Origin: Romboutsia_C sp015668195
GTDB taxonomy: Bacteria > Bacillota > Clostridia > Peptostreptococcales > Peptostreptococcaceae
DNA: 64,000 nt
Assembly (NCBI RefSeq): GCF_015668195.1
Contig: NZ_JADPFC010000002.1
Location: 496,001-560,000, forward strand
Direction: 5' to 3'
Shown: in pieces, positions 28,216 through 36,988 of the stretch
Position numbering within the stretch: position 1 is the stretch's first letter
Layout: the number at the start of each line of letters is the position of its first letter
Program-made: the position numbers and the translations under genes
The notes under the pieces: generated by a model
Seen by the model: only the letters and a program-made list of their open reading frames with translations
Told to the model about the DNA's origin: nothing
Databases searched by the model: none

Positions 28216-29372
28216 CCTCTTTCACCTAACCTTTTTATGTATGAATTATAATTTGATTTTAAATCATTTAAATTATCTCCACCTATTTTTTCTAGAAAGT
28301 GATTACATATAACAAAAGCTACTACATTTTCACAAACTACACTACAAGCAGGTACAGCACAATTATCTGAACGTTCAATACTTGCACTATAGCTTTCTAG
28401 TGTATTTATATTTATAGAATTTAATGGCTTATATAATGTAGGTATTGGCTTCATTGCACATCTTATTATAATCTCTTCTCCTGTAGTCATTCCGCCTTCT
28501 ATTCCACCTAGTCTATTTGTAGCTCTTTTTATGCCTTCATTTTTGTCATAGTTTATTTCATCCATTACACAAGATCCTGCTAAAGAACTAACATCAAATC
28601 CAATTCCTATTTCTACTCCTTTTATAGCTTGAGTAGCCATTAAATGCATAGCAAGTTGTCCATCTATTTTCTTATCAAATTGAGTATATGAACCTAGTCC
28701 AGGAATAATATTTTTTACTCTTATTTCTACAATTCCACCTAAAGTATCACCATCAAGTTTTGCTTTATCTATTTTTTCTATTATTTTTTCTTCTAGGTTT
28801 TTATTTACACATCTTATTTGACTAGTATCTACATTTTGCTTTATATAATCAAATTCATATAAATTTTTATCTTCTATGCCACCAATATTTACTACATGAG
28901 ATGTAAATTCTACATTAAAATTTTTAAGTATTTGTTTGCATATAGCACCTACAGCTACTCTACTTGCAGTTTCTCTAGCACTAGATCTTTCAAGTACATT
29001 TCTAGCATCGTCAAAGTCATATTTTAAGCAACCTACCAAGTCTGCATGTCCTGGTCTTACATTACTTACTTTTCTAGTCTCTAAATCCACTTCCTCCATT
29101 GGATTCATGTACTTTGTCCAATTTTCATAATCTTTATTTTTTATTTCTATAGATATAGGTCCACCTAGGGTTTTTTTACCTCTAATTCCACCTAATATAT
29201 TTATTTTATCTCTTTCGATTTGCATTCTTCCGCCACGACCGTAGCCACCTTGTCTTTTTTTAAGCTCCTTGTTTATTTCTTCAAAATCAAGTTCTATATT
29301 AGCTGGTACCCCATCTAGTATAGATATTAAGCTTTGTCCATGAGATTCTCCACTTGTTAAATACCTTAGCAT
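28203..29372 (-). CDS. aroC: Chorismate synthase
   Basis: About 389 residues. The N-terminal TSGESHGQSL, the FMN-site KRRQGGYGRGGRM-like stretch (KKRQGGYGRGG), RPGHADLVG and ERSSARETASRVAVG are all present. It makes chorismate from EPSP with reduced FMN. The ATG at 29372 has AAGGAG 6 bases upstream, and the MLRYLTSGESHG N-terminus matches the family. An in-frame ATG at 29396 is upstream of that ribosome binding site and is rejected. First gene of the aro operon; no chorismate mutase or aroE/aroK is adjacent. Confidence 0.96.
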   Translation of the reverse strand: MLRYLTSGESHGQSLISILDGVPANIELDFEEINKELKKRQGGYGRGGRMQIERDKINILGGIRGKKTLGGPISIEIKNKDYENWTKYMNPMEEVDLETRKVSNVRPGHADLVGCLKYDFDDARNVLERSSARETASRVAVGAICKQILKNFNVEFTSHVVNIGGIEDKNLYEFDYIKQNVDTSQIRCVNKNLEEKIIEKIDKAKLDGDTLGGIVEIRVKNIIPGLGSYTQFDKKIDGQLAMHLMATQAIKGVEIGIGFDVSSLAGSCVMDEINYDKNEGIKRATNRLGGIEGGMTTGEEIIIRCAMKPIPTLYKPLNSININTLESYSASIERSDNCAVPACSVVCENVVAFVICNHFLEKIGGDNLNDLKSNYNSYIKRLGERGWKR

Positions 29373-29551
29373 ATCATTCTCCTTATTAAACTTCATTTAT
29401 TATATATATTGTATAATATTATTTAAGTAAAATACTCTAATTTAAATATTTTTTATATTATGTTTTATTCTAATTTTTTTGGGTATATATACAATTAGAT
29501 TTCTAATTTTATATTTTTATTATTTGATTTTCTAAATATATCTACAATCAA

Positions 29552-29577
29552 AAGAAGCTTGATTAATCAAGCTTCTT
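29552..29577 (-). terminator. Terminator overlapping the end of the flavoprotein gene
   Basis: AAGAAGCTTGAT/ATCAAGCTTCTT is a perfect palindromic hairpin followed by TTGATT on the minus strand. The last codons and stop of the flavoprotein gene lie inside its stem. Confidence 0.8.
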
Positions 29578-30156
29578 TACATCACATATATAATTTTTTA
29601 CGGCTTTATCTAGTTCATTTTTAAAGTGTTGATTTTCACTATACCCTAATTTATCTGTACTATTTAAGTAAATATTATATTTTAATTTATTGTTTACACT
29701 TTTAAAGAAAAAGTCCATAACTATTTGACCACCCATAAATTGAGTTTTATATGGTGTTGAACCTCCAACAGCTATATACATTCCTATACGAGTCTTATCT
29801 CTATCTATTGATGGTTTATTAAGAATATACTTACTTGCATATATAGCTTGAGTTCTATCTACTACTGTTTTTAATTTAGCAGATACGCAATCAAAATGTA
29901 CAGGACTTATTACTATAACTCCTTTGGCTTTATCAAACATTTTATACATAGGAGTCATATCATCATTGAATTTGCAATAACCTGTTTTTTCGCAAAATCC
30001 ACAAGCAGTACAGTACTCAATATTCATATCATATATATTAAATATTTCGTAAGTTATATTATTTTCTTCTAGTTTAGAGCTTATTTCCTTAGATATAGAA
30101 AAACAATTTTTATTTTTTCTTGGGCTTCCATTTATTATTAATATTTCTTTAAACAT
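29563..30156 (-). CDS. Flavodoxin-fold NAD(P)H-dependent / iron-sulfur flavoprotein
   Basis: 197 residues. The FMN phosphate loop INGSPRKNKNC near residue 8 and a second FMN-contact region ISPVHFDCVSAKLKTVVDR are visible. Between them a compact CTACGFCEKTGYC motif (about residues 49-61) resembles the Cys cluster of archaeal and clostridial iron-sulfur flavoproteins. It probably carries electrons with FMN and perhaps a 4Fe-4S cluster. The substrate is unknown. It follows the GAF-PP2C gene by 36 bases and may be co-transcribed; GGGGG precedes the ATG. Confidence 0.82.
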   Translation of the reverse strand: MFKEILIINGSPRKNKNCFSISKEISSKLEENNITYEIFNIYDMNIEYCTACGFCEKTGYCKFNDDMTPMYKMFDKAKGVIVISPVHFDCVSAKLKTVVDRTQAIYASKYILNKPSIDRDKTRIGMYIAVGGSTPYKTQFMGGQIVMDFFFKSVNNKLKYNIYLNSTDKLGYSENQHFKNELDKAVKNYICDVKKLD

Positions 30157-30192
30157 TAATTATCCCCCTTTATCTTTTAGTTATAGTAAATA

Positions 30193-31992
30193 CTATTTCT
30201 CCTTTAACATAACTACTAATATATCATCATCAAAGTTATCTTTACCTGCAAAATCTATTAACTCTTCTTCTAACTTTTCTTGTAAAACTTCATGACCTAT
30301 TTGGTAATTATCTTGAAGGAATTTCTCTAATCTAGATACCCCATATTCTTCTTTTGACTCATTTTTTATTTCTAAAATTCCATCTGTATACATACATAAT
30401 AGTGAATAGTTTGATATATCAAAAGAGTTGTTTGCATATTCAGCTTCATCCATTATTCCTATTGGTATACCTTTTTTACAGTTTAAATTTCCTTCTATTT
30501 CTCCATTATTTTTTATTATTATAGGACTATAATGTCCTGCGTTGGATATTGTTATTTTATTTTCTTTTGAATTTATCACACCTACTAAACATGTAGTAAA
30601 TACATCCATTTTATCAAATTCATCATATAACATATTATTTAACTTTGTAAGTATTTCTCCAGGTGTTTTATAGTTGTTAGCCAATACTTTAAAAGCACCT
30701 TTTATCATAGCAACTACATAGTTTGAAATCATACCATGTCCCATAACATCAGCTACTATAAACACTGTATTATTATCATCAACCTTCATAGCATAGTAGA
30801 AATCTCCTCCAACTACTCTTGCTGGTCTATGATAGTAATCTAGCTCTTTATTGTTACTTAATTCTAATTTAGCATCATCCATAATTAACTTTTGCTGTTT
30901 GCTTAAAAGATTTAACTCATTATCAAGTACCTTATGTTTTACTTCTTCTAAATTATATTTATAAAGTTGCATACCTACTGATACTTGCTTTGCTAATATA
31001 CTTAATGTGTTTAAATCATCCCTTGTATAGTTTTGACTATTAGCACATACTATACATCCTATAACTTTATTTCTATATCTTAACTTATAGTATATATAGC
31101 TTTTTATAGTATCTTCTGATTCAAATTTTATATTTACATTATTGTGATATTCTCCAATGGATTTTCTCGCTTGGATACTTTCTAACATTGGATATAAGTT
31201 TATTTTATTTTTATCTTCAACGTTGTAATAGTTAAATGCTCTATTTTTATAGTCATTATCATCTACTAATATCAAGGCTTCTTTACTGTTTGTCATATTA
31301 CAAGCTTGTTTACTTAGTTGTTCTAAGAATACAGTCATATCATTACTTGAGTAAAGCTTTTTAGTTGCATCATTTATAGCATTTATAGCACCTCTTAATT
31401 TATGTACTAAAAATTGTGTATTATTGTTTTTGGTAGTTATTTCTATTGACAAACTAAGTAGTGATGCTACAGAAGATATAAAGTCTATATCTTGTTCACA
31501 TATATTGTCATTTTTACCTAAGAAGCAAGTCATAAATCCAACTACTGCATCGTTTATTATAAAAGGAAATACTATCCTCCCTACGTAGCCTTCATTTATA
31601 GCTAAATCTCTTTCCTCTTTTGCTCTTTCTTCTTCAAAGACATCCTCAACATATATTATTTTCTTTTCTTTTACAGCCTCGTGAACATATTTAGGATATT
31701 CATTAAAATCTATTTTAACTCCTATAGGATTGTTCATAGGGTTTACTGATGGTACGTGATTCATAGGGAATATCTGTGGTATATACTCTAAGGTCTCAGA
31801 ACACACTAAGTACGCATATTTATAGTTATTTTGATGAAATAGGTTTACACATGCCTTAGTTGGATGAACAACCTCTAACATCTTTTCTACTATCTTATCT
31901 TTTATACTATAAAAATCTGTTGAGCTAGTTACCATAGCTGATATGTCTACTAAGTTTTTCATTCTATGGCTATCAGTACTAAAATTTTGCAT
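30193..31992 (-). CDS. GAF-domain PP2C-type (SpoIIE/RsbU-like) protein phosphatase
   Basis: 599 residues and cytoplasmic. Two GAF-type sensory domains occupy about residues 20-185 and 205-345, then a short helical linker leads to a PPM/SpoIIE phosphatase domain. That domain has the metal-binding motifs RVVGGDFYYAM, VADVMGHGMISNYV, NAGHYSP and YTDGILEIKN. Such phosphatases dephosphorylate STAS-domain anti-anti-sigma factors in partner-switching pathways. No adjacent STAS or anti-sigma gene is present; the nearest STAS-like candidate is at 49.1 kb. The ligand of the GAF domains is unknown. Confidence 0.9.
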   Translation of the reverse strand: MQNFSTDSHRMKNLVDISAMVTSSTDFYSIKDKIVEKMLEVVHPTKACVNLFHQNNYKYAYLVCSETLEYIPQIFPMNHVPSVNPMNNPIGVKIDFNEYPKYVHEAVKEKKIIYVEDVFEEERAKEERDLAINEGYVGRIVFPFIINDAVVGFMTCFLGKNDNICEQDIDFISSVASLLSLSIEITTKNNNTQFLVHKLRGAINAINDATKKLYSSNDMTVFLEQLSKQACNMTNSKEALILVDDNDYKNRAFNYYNVEDKNKINLYPMLESIQARKSIGEYHNNVNIKFESEDTIKSYIYYKLRYRNKVIGCIVCANSQNYTRDDLNTLSILAKQVSVGMQLYKYNLEEVKHKVLDNELNLLSKQQKLIMDDAKLELSNNKELDYYHRPARVVGGDFYYAMKVDDNNTVFIVADVMGHGMISNYVVAMIKGAFKVLANNYKTPGEILTKLNNMLYDEFDKMDVFTTCLVGVINSKENKITISNAGHYSPIIIKNNGEIEGNLNCKKGIPIGIMDEAEYANNSFDISNYSLLCMYTDGILEIKNESKEEYGVSRLEKFLQDNYQIGHEVLQEKLEEELIDFAGKDNFDDDILVVMLKEK

Positions 31993-32022
31993 ATCACTAC
32001 TTACCCCCTAACTTTATATAGT

Positions 32023-32496
32023 CTACTTTATATTACTATATATGTTATTTATAGTAAATATAAAAACTATTATAAAAGTTGCTATTATAATTGCATTAAA
32101 GCCAGTTAATAATCCAATTATAAGCAAAGTGACTAATGCATTTAATCCTGATTTTCCTCTCTCATCTATAGTTGGTATTTTAGGTATTTCTATGTTCTTT
32201 TTTATATTTTCAATACTTTCCCTCACTTGAACTTCTAACTTTATCTTGTATATTAGATATGTTAATTCTACTAACAACATCCCCATTCCAAATATCATCT
32301 CTATATTAAAAGATATATATAAAATTATTAGTGCTAATAATAGTTTCATAATCTTTAGAAATACACTATCTAACTTTAACGTCATATTTCTTATTTCTCT
32401 ACATTCTTCTCTGTAAGTGTAGTCTGATGAAGGCATAGATTTCATCTTAGTTTTTACTATTTCAGAGTAAAATAGCTTTATTATTCCATTTATCAT
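32023..32496 (-). CDS. Unknown small membrane protein
   Basis: About 157 residues with no family I recognise. Hydrophobic segments lie at about residues 50-65, 68-85 and 120-155, the last long enough for two helices. A polar, basic N-terminus precedes them and a charged stretch (VRESIENIKKNIEIPK) lies between. The ATG at 32496 has AAGGAG 7 bases upstream and is preferred to an in-frame TTG at 32514. It sits 30 bases before the GAF-PP2C gene and is probably in the same operon, so a role with that phosphatase is possible but unproven. Confidence 0.7.
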   Translation of the reverse strand: MINGIIKLFYSEIVKTKMKSMPSSDYTYREECREIRNMTLKLDSVFLKIMKLLLALIILYISFNIEMIFGMGMLLVELTYLIYKIKLEVQVRESIENIKKNIEIPKIPTIDERGKSGLNALVTLLIIGLLTGFNAIIIATFIIVFIFTINNIYSNIK

Positions 32497-32586
32497 ATAA
32501 ATTCTCCTTATCAATTTACTTATTTTTATATAAACTGCATGGCATCCATATATTTGTAATTTTTACAATTATAATATTTTTTATAC

Positions 32587-32616
32587 TTGTCAATAATAAA
32601 ATATATAGACTAATAT
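32587..32616 (+). promoter_or_regulatory. Candidate promoter of the 32.6 kb gene
   Basis: TTGTCA (32587-32592) and TAATAT (32611-32616) with an 18-base spacer, followed by AAAAGGAG and the start codon at 32640. Confidence 0.5.
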
Positions 32617-32639
32617 ACACTTTAAAAGGAGTGGTTTTA

Positions 32640-33116
32640 ATGCAAATGGCTAATCTTGATTTAGAAACGCGTAGTAAAATCTATAGCCACACAAAAAAAG
32701 TCCTCAGAAAGTATCAAAAAGGTATTATAACTGGTAAACTTACAGCTGATAAGTTTGCTGAAAATATACTATCTAATGAATCTATTAATGACATTTTAGA
32801 TGAAAATCTTTTATCAGATGAAACCTTCAAATTATCTTATATAGATTATATAGATAAATTAATAAGTATGCAAAATGCTAATTTATCAAAAGGCAAAAAA
32901 CGCAAAGATAAATCTATACCTGAAAAACCAAGTATTTCTCAAAAACTAAAATTAAAAAATTTACTAAGTTCTAGTGAATATACATTGTCAATTCCTATAG
33001 AATACCTAAATGCTTGCGATGTTGATAATTTAATAAAATTCATAAGCACTGGTATTATAGATTTAGGAGATGAAAGAATTTATAATTATGTACATAAACC
33101 AGAGAAAGTAAATTAA
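32640..33116 (+). CDS. Unknown helical cytoplasmic protein
   Basis: About 158 residues, rich in Lys, Leu and Ser, with no signal peptide or membrane segment and no family I recognise. The N-terminal half is predicted to be helical; a short basic patch (KGKKRKDK) lies near residue 95. The ATG at 32640 is 8 bases after AAGGAG. A GTG at 32631 is part of the ribosome binding site. Single gene with its own promoter and terminator, on the opposite strand to its neighbours. Confidence 0.75.
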   Translation: MQMANLDLETRSKIYSHTKKVLRKYQKGIITGKLTADKFAENILSNESINDILDENLLSDETFKLSYIDYIDKLISMQNANLSKGKKRKDKSIPEKPSISQKLKLKNLLSSSEYTLSIPIEYLNACDVDNLIKFISTGIIDLGDERIYNYVHKPEKVN

Positions 33117-33158
33117 TATAATATCATATATAAACTGTTTTGATATTTTTTAAATAAT

Positions 33159-33197
33159 AAAAAGTCTTCACCTAAATATTTATGTGAAGACTTTTTA
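33159..33197. terminator. Bidirectional terminator
   Basis: AAAAAGTCTTCAC pairs with GTGAAGACTTTTT around an AT-rich loop. It serves the unknown gene to the left and the small minus-strand gene to the right. Confidence 0.88.
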
Positions 33198-33201
33198 TTA
33201 T

Positions 33202-33372
33202 TTATCCTAACGCTTTTTCTAGCTTAGATAAATGTTGTATTGGATAATATCTAAGAAGTTCTCTAAACTGCTCTACTGTAAGACCTTCTGTTGTTGTATA
33301 AATACGTATTTTTTCATCTAAATCTGCATTTATAAATTTAGTTTTTACTTCTTCAAAATTAACAGTCGACAT
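33202..33372 (-). CDS. Small conserved-looking 56-residue protein
   Basis: A short frame encoding 56 residues, MSTVNFEEVKTKF at the start and LSKLEKALG at the end. AAGGAG lies 8 bases before the ATG, and a terminator begins 5 bases after the stop, so the gene is bounded by good signals. The sequence is charged and probably helical, with no membrane segment or cysteine motif. I do not recognise the family. It is too short for many automatic gene calls. It neighbours the spore SASP gene, from which it is separated by that gene's own terminator. Confidence 0.78.
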   Translation of the reverse strand: MSTVNFEEVKTKFINADLDEKIRIYTTTEGLTVEQFRELLRYYPIQHLSKLEKALG

Positions 33373-33477
33373 TTATATTTCTCCTTATGTAATATATTTG
33401 TTGTTATTTTATCCATTCAAAAACTTTTTATCCAATATACAATATAAGTTATATATTTTTTATTTTATTTAAAAATT

Positions 33478-33504
33478 AAAGGAGCATCTAAAAGATACTC
33501 CTTT
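33478..33504 (-). terminator. Terminator of the SASP gene
   Basis: AAAGGAGcATC pairs with GATaCTCCTTT across a short A-rich loop, followed by T-rich sequence on the minus strand, about 26 bases past the SASP stop. Confidence 0.78.
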
Positions 33505-33529
33505 AATATATTATCTTATTATATTATTA

Positions 33530-33754
33530 TTATTGTTGTTGTTGTTGTCCTGACATTTGTTTTTCTGCCATTTCAACTAACTTCTTAGTCATGTATCCAC
33601 CTACATAACCATTTTCTCTTGCAGTAAGGTTTCCTTTGTCCATTTGTTGATAATTTGTCATTCCAAGCTCATTAGCTATTTCTAATTTCATTTGATTTAA
33701 TGCTTGTTTAGCTCCTGGAACTACTGTTTTGTTGTTATTGTTGTTGTTTGACAT
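33530..33754 (-). CDS. Alpha/beta-type small acid-soluble spore protein
   Basis: 74 residues. Core signatures of alpha/beta SASPs are all present: ALNQMKLEIANELG, a germination-protease-like site at ELGM, and ENGYVGGYMTKKLVEMAEKQ. These proteins coat DNA in the spore core and are degraded at germination. The ends are low complexity, with six asparagines at the N-terminus and five glutamines at the C-terminus. A CATATAATA box on the minus strand at 33795-33803 resembles a sigma-G -10 element, but the matching -35 is not clear. This gene shows that the organism forms endospores. Confidence 0.95.
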   Translation of the reverse strand: MSNNNNNNKTVVPGAKQALNQMKLEIANELGMTNYQQMDKGNLTARENGYVGGYMTKKLVEMAEKQMSGQQQQQ

Positions 33755-33856
33755 TGTTGACTACCTTCTTTCTTTTAATTTTGTTTCTTGGTAGTATTAT
33801 ATGAATTTATAGTTTTTTAATTCTAGGTAATATCTGTAACAATATCTAAATTTTTG

Positions 33857-35083
33857 CTAACAATAATATCCTGCTAAATATCCTGTTGAAAATGCTATTT
33901 GAAGATTAAATCCTCCAGTATAAGCATCAACATCAATTACTTCTCCTGCAAAAAATAATCCATCTATTAGCTTTGATTCCATTGTACTTGCATTTATCTC
34001 CCCAACTTTAACTCCACCTGAAGTTATTATAGCTTCTTCTATTGGTCTGTACCTTTTTACTGTTAAATTAATATTTTTTAATAAATGTACTAATGCTTTT
34101 CTTTGTTCTCTAGATATTTGATGAACTACAGTGTTTTCATCTATATCACTTAATTTTATTATTACTGGTATTAATTTTTTTGGCAATAAATCATCTAAAG
34201 AGTTTTTAAAAGCTTTGTTAGTATACTTTTGGAAATCTCTTTGTATTCTTTTATCTAATTTTTCTTCATCTAGTGCTGGTTTTAAATCTAGAACTATCTT
34301 ATAAGTATTTTTTGATAAATCTTTCATCATACAGCTAGCTGATTTTACAACCGGCCCATCTATACCATACTTTGTAAATTCTAATTCTCCAAAGTCATCA
34401 TATATTTTTTTATTTTTACCGTTATATAACTCTATTTTTATGTTTCTGAGAGACAATTTGTCTAATTTACTTACAAAACTTTCACATACTTCAAGCCCTA
34501 TTAAAGAAGGTTTAGGAGCTATTATAGTATGTCCATGTTTTTTAGCAAATTTATATCCATCTCCAGTAGAACCCGTTAAAGGATAACTAACTCCTCCTGT
34601 AGCAACTATTATAGCATCGCATAGTATTTCTTTTTTGTTATCTAATATTACTTTTTCTATCTTATTATCTTTTGCTATTATTTCTTCAACTTTAGTATTT
34701 AATAACAATTTTACTTTTTTATCTATTACTTGCTTATGAAGTGCATTAGCTATATCATGTGCCTTATCACTTTCTGGAAATACTCTATTTCCTCTTTCTG
34801 TCTTAGTTTTTACACCTAAATTTTCAAACATACTTATAACATCTTCATTTGTAAATGTATAAAATGCACTGTATAAAAATTTACCATTTGTAGGTACATT
34901 TTCTATTAATTCTTCTATATCGCAATTATTAGTTATATTACATCTGCCTTTTCCTGTTATTAATATTTTTCTACCTACTCTATGATTTTTTTCTACTAAT
35001 GTTACATCTAATCCTCTGTCTGCCGCAGTTGCCGCTGCCATCATACCAGCTGCCCCTGCTCCTATTACTACTACTTTTTTCAA
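33857..35083 (-). CDS. HI0933/YhiN-family FAD-dependent oxidoreductase
   Basis: 408 residues. A Rossmann FAD-binding motif VVIGAGAAGMMAAATAA is at the N-terminus, followed by the family signature GRKILITGKGRCNITN, the ATGGVSYPLTGSTGDGY segment, and the C-terminal FFAGEVIDVDAYTGGFNLQIAFSTG, which closes the FAD site. The family is widespread and its reaction is not established, although a role in tRNA or redox metabolism has been suggested. The start is TTG at 35083 with GAGGTGG upstream. It is probably a single gene. Confidence 0.92.
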   Translation of the reverse strand: MKKVVVIGAGAAGMMAAATAADRGLDVTLVEKNHRVGRKILITGKGRCNITNNCDIEELIENVPTNGKFLYSAFYTFTNEDVISMFENLGVKTKTERGNRVFPESDKAHDIANALHKQVIDKKVKLLLNTKVEEIIAKDNKIEKVILDNKKEILCDAIIVATGGVSYPLTGSTGDGYKFAKKHGHTIIAPKPSLIGLEVCESFVSKLDKLSLRNIKIELYNGKNKKIYDDFGELEFTKYGIDGPVVKSASCMMKDLSKNTYKIVLDLKPALDEEKLDKRIQRDFQKYTNKAFKNSLDDLLPKKLIPVIIKLSDIDENTVVHQISREQRKALVHLLKNINLTVKRYRPIEEAIITSGGVKVGEINASTMESKLIDGLFFAGEVIDVDAYTGGFNLQIAFSTGYLAGYYC

Positions 35084-35183
35084 ATTTCCACCTCTTCTAT
35101 TTTAAGTAAGCTTAACTTTTTAATGGCTTTAAGTAACTTACTTTACATCTTAACTAATCTTATTCAATAAATAATAAAATTTA

Positions 35184-36068
35184 CTATAGCTTAAATATCT
35201 TAAACAGAAATGGTACTCCACAAACTCCATAAAATACTACTATTGTATATCTTATATAATCAAATAAGTTGTTACTTGGCATAGTATATTTTAAGCCTAA
35301 ATAAACTAATCCTAAAGTTATTATTCCAAGTAAAAATCTAAATATATTTTTAGCTATTTTATTACCTTTTTTGTTGCTAAAGTTTATTTTATTTTTATTT
35401 TTTGATATCGTTTCAAACTGTATATATCTATCTTCAACTATATATCCTAATACAAATCCAGTTAATAATCCAAATGATTTTATATAAGACGAACTATTTA
35501 CTAAAAATGCAACTAATGTAAATGGTATTAACATTAAAACAAGACTTAGATATTTTTTTTCATTATCTACATAATCAAAAAATTTACTAAATATTACAGT
35601 AAATATTATCCCAAATCCCCATCCAAATATTACATCTATAGGCCAATGAACTCCTAGGTATAGTCTAGATATGCCTACTCCTAAAATTATAATAGCTCCT
35701 ATTATACTAATCCATGTATTTTTGAATATAATTATTATACTTGTCCAAAATGAAGTTGCAGTTTGAGTATGTCCACTTGGAAATGAATAGCCTGTTGCTG
35801 TTGATACTCTTTGAGACACTATTCCCTCTATTCCTATTGGCCTTTTAGCCTTTATTATATCTTTTATTCCTGAATTTATTGCCACGTTTCCTACTAATGA
35901 AAATAATATTTTTTGACCATACTTTTTATTTATACACCAATACATTATCGTTGTTAATAAAACTATTACAGGTATTTCTGTACTTATAGTAAGTATTAAA
36001 AATAAAGTATCTAATACGCCAGATCTTAAAGACTGAAAAAACTGTAGTATACTTAATTGAATATCCAT
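35184..36068 (-). CDS. PAP2-family membrane phosphatase
   Basis: 294 residues with about eight membrane segments. The three lipid-phosphatase motifs are intact: KAKRPIG (about residues 69-75), SFPSGHTQTATS (about 94-105), and SRLYLGVHWPIDV. Catalysis is expected on the outer face of the membrane. Likely substrates are undecaprenyl pyrophosphate, phosphatidic acid or phosphatidylglycerol phosphate, which cannot be distinguished by eye. GGAGGGGG precedes the ATG. Confidence 0.9.
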   Translation of the reverse strand: MDIQLSILQFFQSLRSGVLDTLFLILTISTEIPVIVLLTTIMYWCINKKYGQKILFSLVGNVAINSGIKDIIKAKRPIGIEGIVSQRVSTATGYSFPSGHTQTATSFWTSIIIIFKNTWISIIGAIIILGVGISRLYLGVHWPIDVIFGWGFGIIFTVIFSKFFDYVDNEKKYLSLVLMLIPFTLVAFLVNSSSYIKSFGLLTGFVLGYIVEDRYIQFETISKNKNKINFSNKKGNKIAKNIFRFLLGIITLGLVYLGLKYTMPSNNLFDYIRYTIVVFYGVCGVPFLFKIFKL

Positions 36069-36179
36069 TTTATTTCCCCCTCCTAAGTACTTATCTTTTA
36101 TGTAATTATACCTAACTTTCTTATTTATTTATACCCTTTACACAAAAATAGACTTAGCAATATTGCTAAGTCTTCTATA

Positions 36180-36704
36180 CTATTCTTCTCCAACTATTCC
36201 TATATAAGGTAAGTTTCTGTATTTTTCTGCCCAGTCTATTCCATATCCTACTATAAAATTGTCTTCTATAGTAAACCCTACATAGTCTACTGGTATGTTA
36301 GCTTTTCTTCTTTCAGGCTTATCTAATAGTGTACATAATTTTAATGTTTTTGGATTTCTAGTTTGTAGCACGTCAACTAATTTACTTAATGTTAATCCTG
36401 AATCTATTATATCTTCTACTACTAATACATTTTTTCCTTCTATATTAACATCTAAGTCCTTTAGTATTTTTACAACACCTGAACTTTCAGTTGATTTTCC
36501 ATAACTTGATACGCTCATAAAATCTATATTAACATCTAAGTCTATTTTTCTTATTAAGTCAGAAACAAATACACTAGCACCTTTTAGTATTCCTACTACT
36601 AATAATTCTTCACCTTTGAAGTCTTTTTCTATTTGTTTTGCTATCTCTTCTACTTTTTTAGCTATTTGTTCTTCTGTTAATAATACTTCTGTAATTTTGA
36701 ACAT
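36180..36704 (-). CDS. hpt: Hypoxanthine phosphoribosyltransferase
   Basis: 174 residues. The PRPP-binding loop VLVVEDIIDSGLTLSKL near residue 100, the flexible-loop region MSVSSYGKST, and the C-terminal base-contact segment VGYGIDWAEKYRNLPYIG identify HPRT. It salvages hypoxanthine and guanine to IMP and GMP. AGGAGG precedes the ATG. An extended -10 (TGGTATAAT on the minus strand, 36744-36752) is a likely promoter element. The usual neighbours tilS and ftsH are absent. Confidence 0.95.
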   Translation of the reverse strand: MFKITEVLLTEEQIAKKVEEIAKQIEKDFKGEELLVVGILKGASVFVSDLIRKIDLDVNIDFMSVSSYGKSTESSGVVKILKDLDVNIEGKNVLVVEDIIDSGLTLSKLVDVLQTRNPKTLKLCTLLDKPERRKANIPVDYVGFTIEDNFIVGYGIDWAEKYRNLPYIGIVGEE

Positions 36705-36988
36705 TTCAGTCCTCCTATTGTTTACGTATATTATAATAAAAATATTATACCATATAAGTACAGATATTAGAACATTTTTATATTTTTTTTAGTAATTGTT
36801 CAATATTTTTTTATAATTTAAATTTTTAAGTATATTTTTATTATTTTCTTAAAACCTCTTGCTATACATATTTTTCTAAATATAATTTTATTATTAGGTA
36901 TTATTATTTAATATTTTTATAAAAGCTACTAATAATCGATTTTTATATTATAATTAAATTGTAACTATTAACTACGGAGGTGTTTTAC

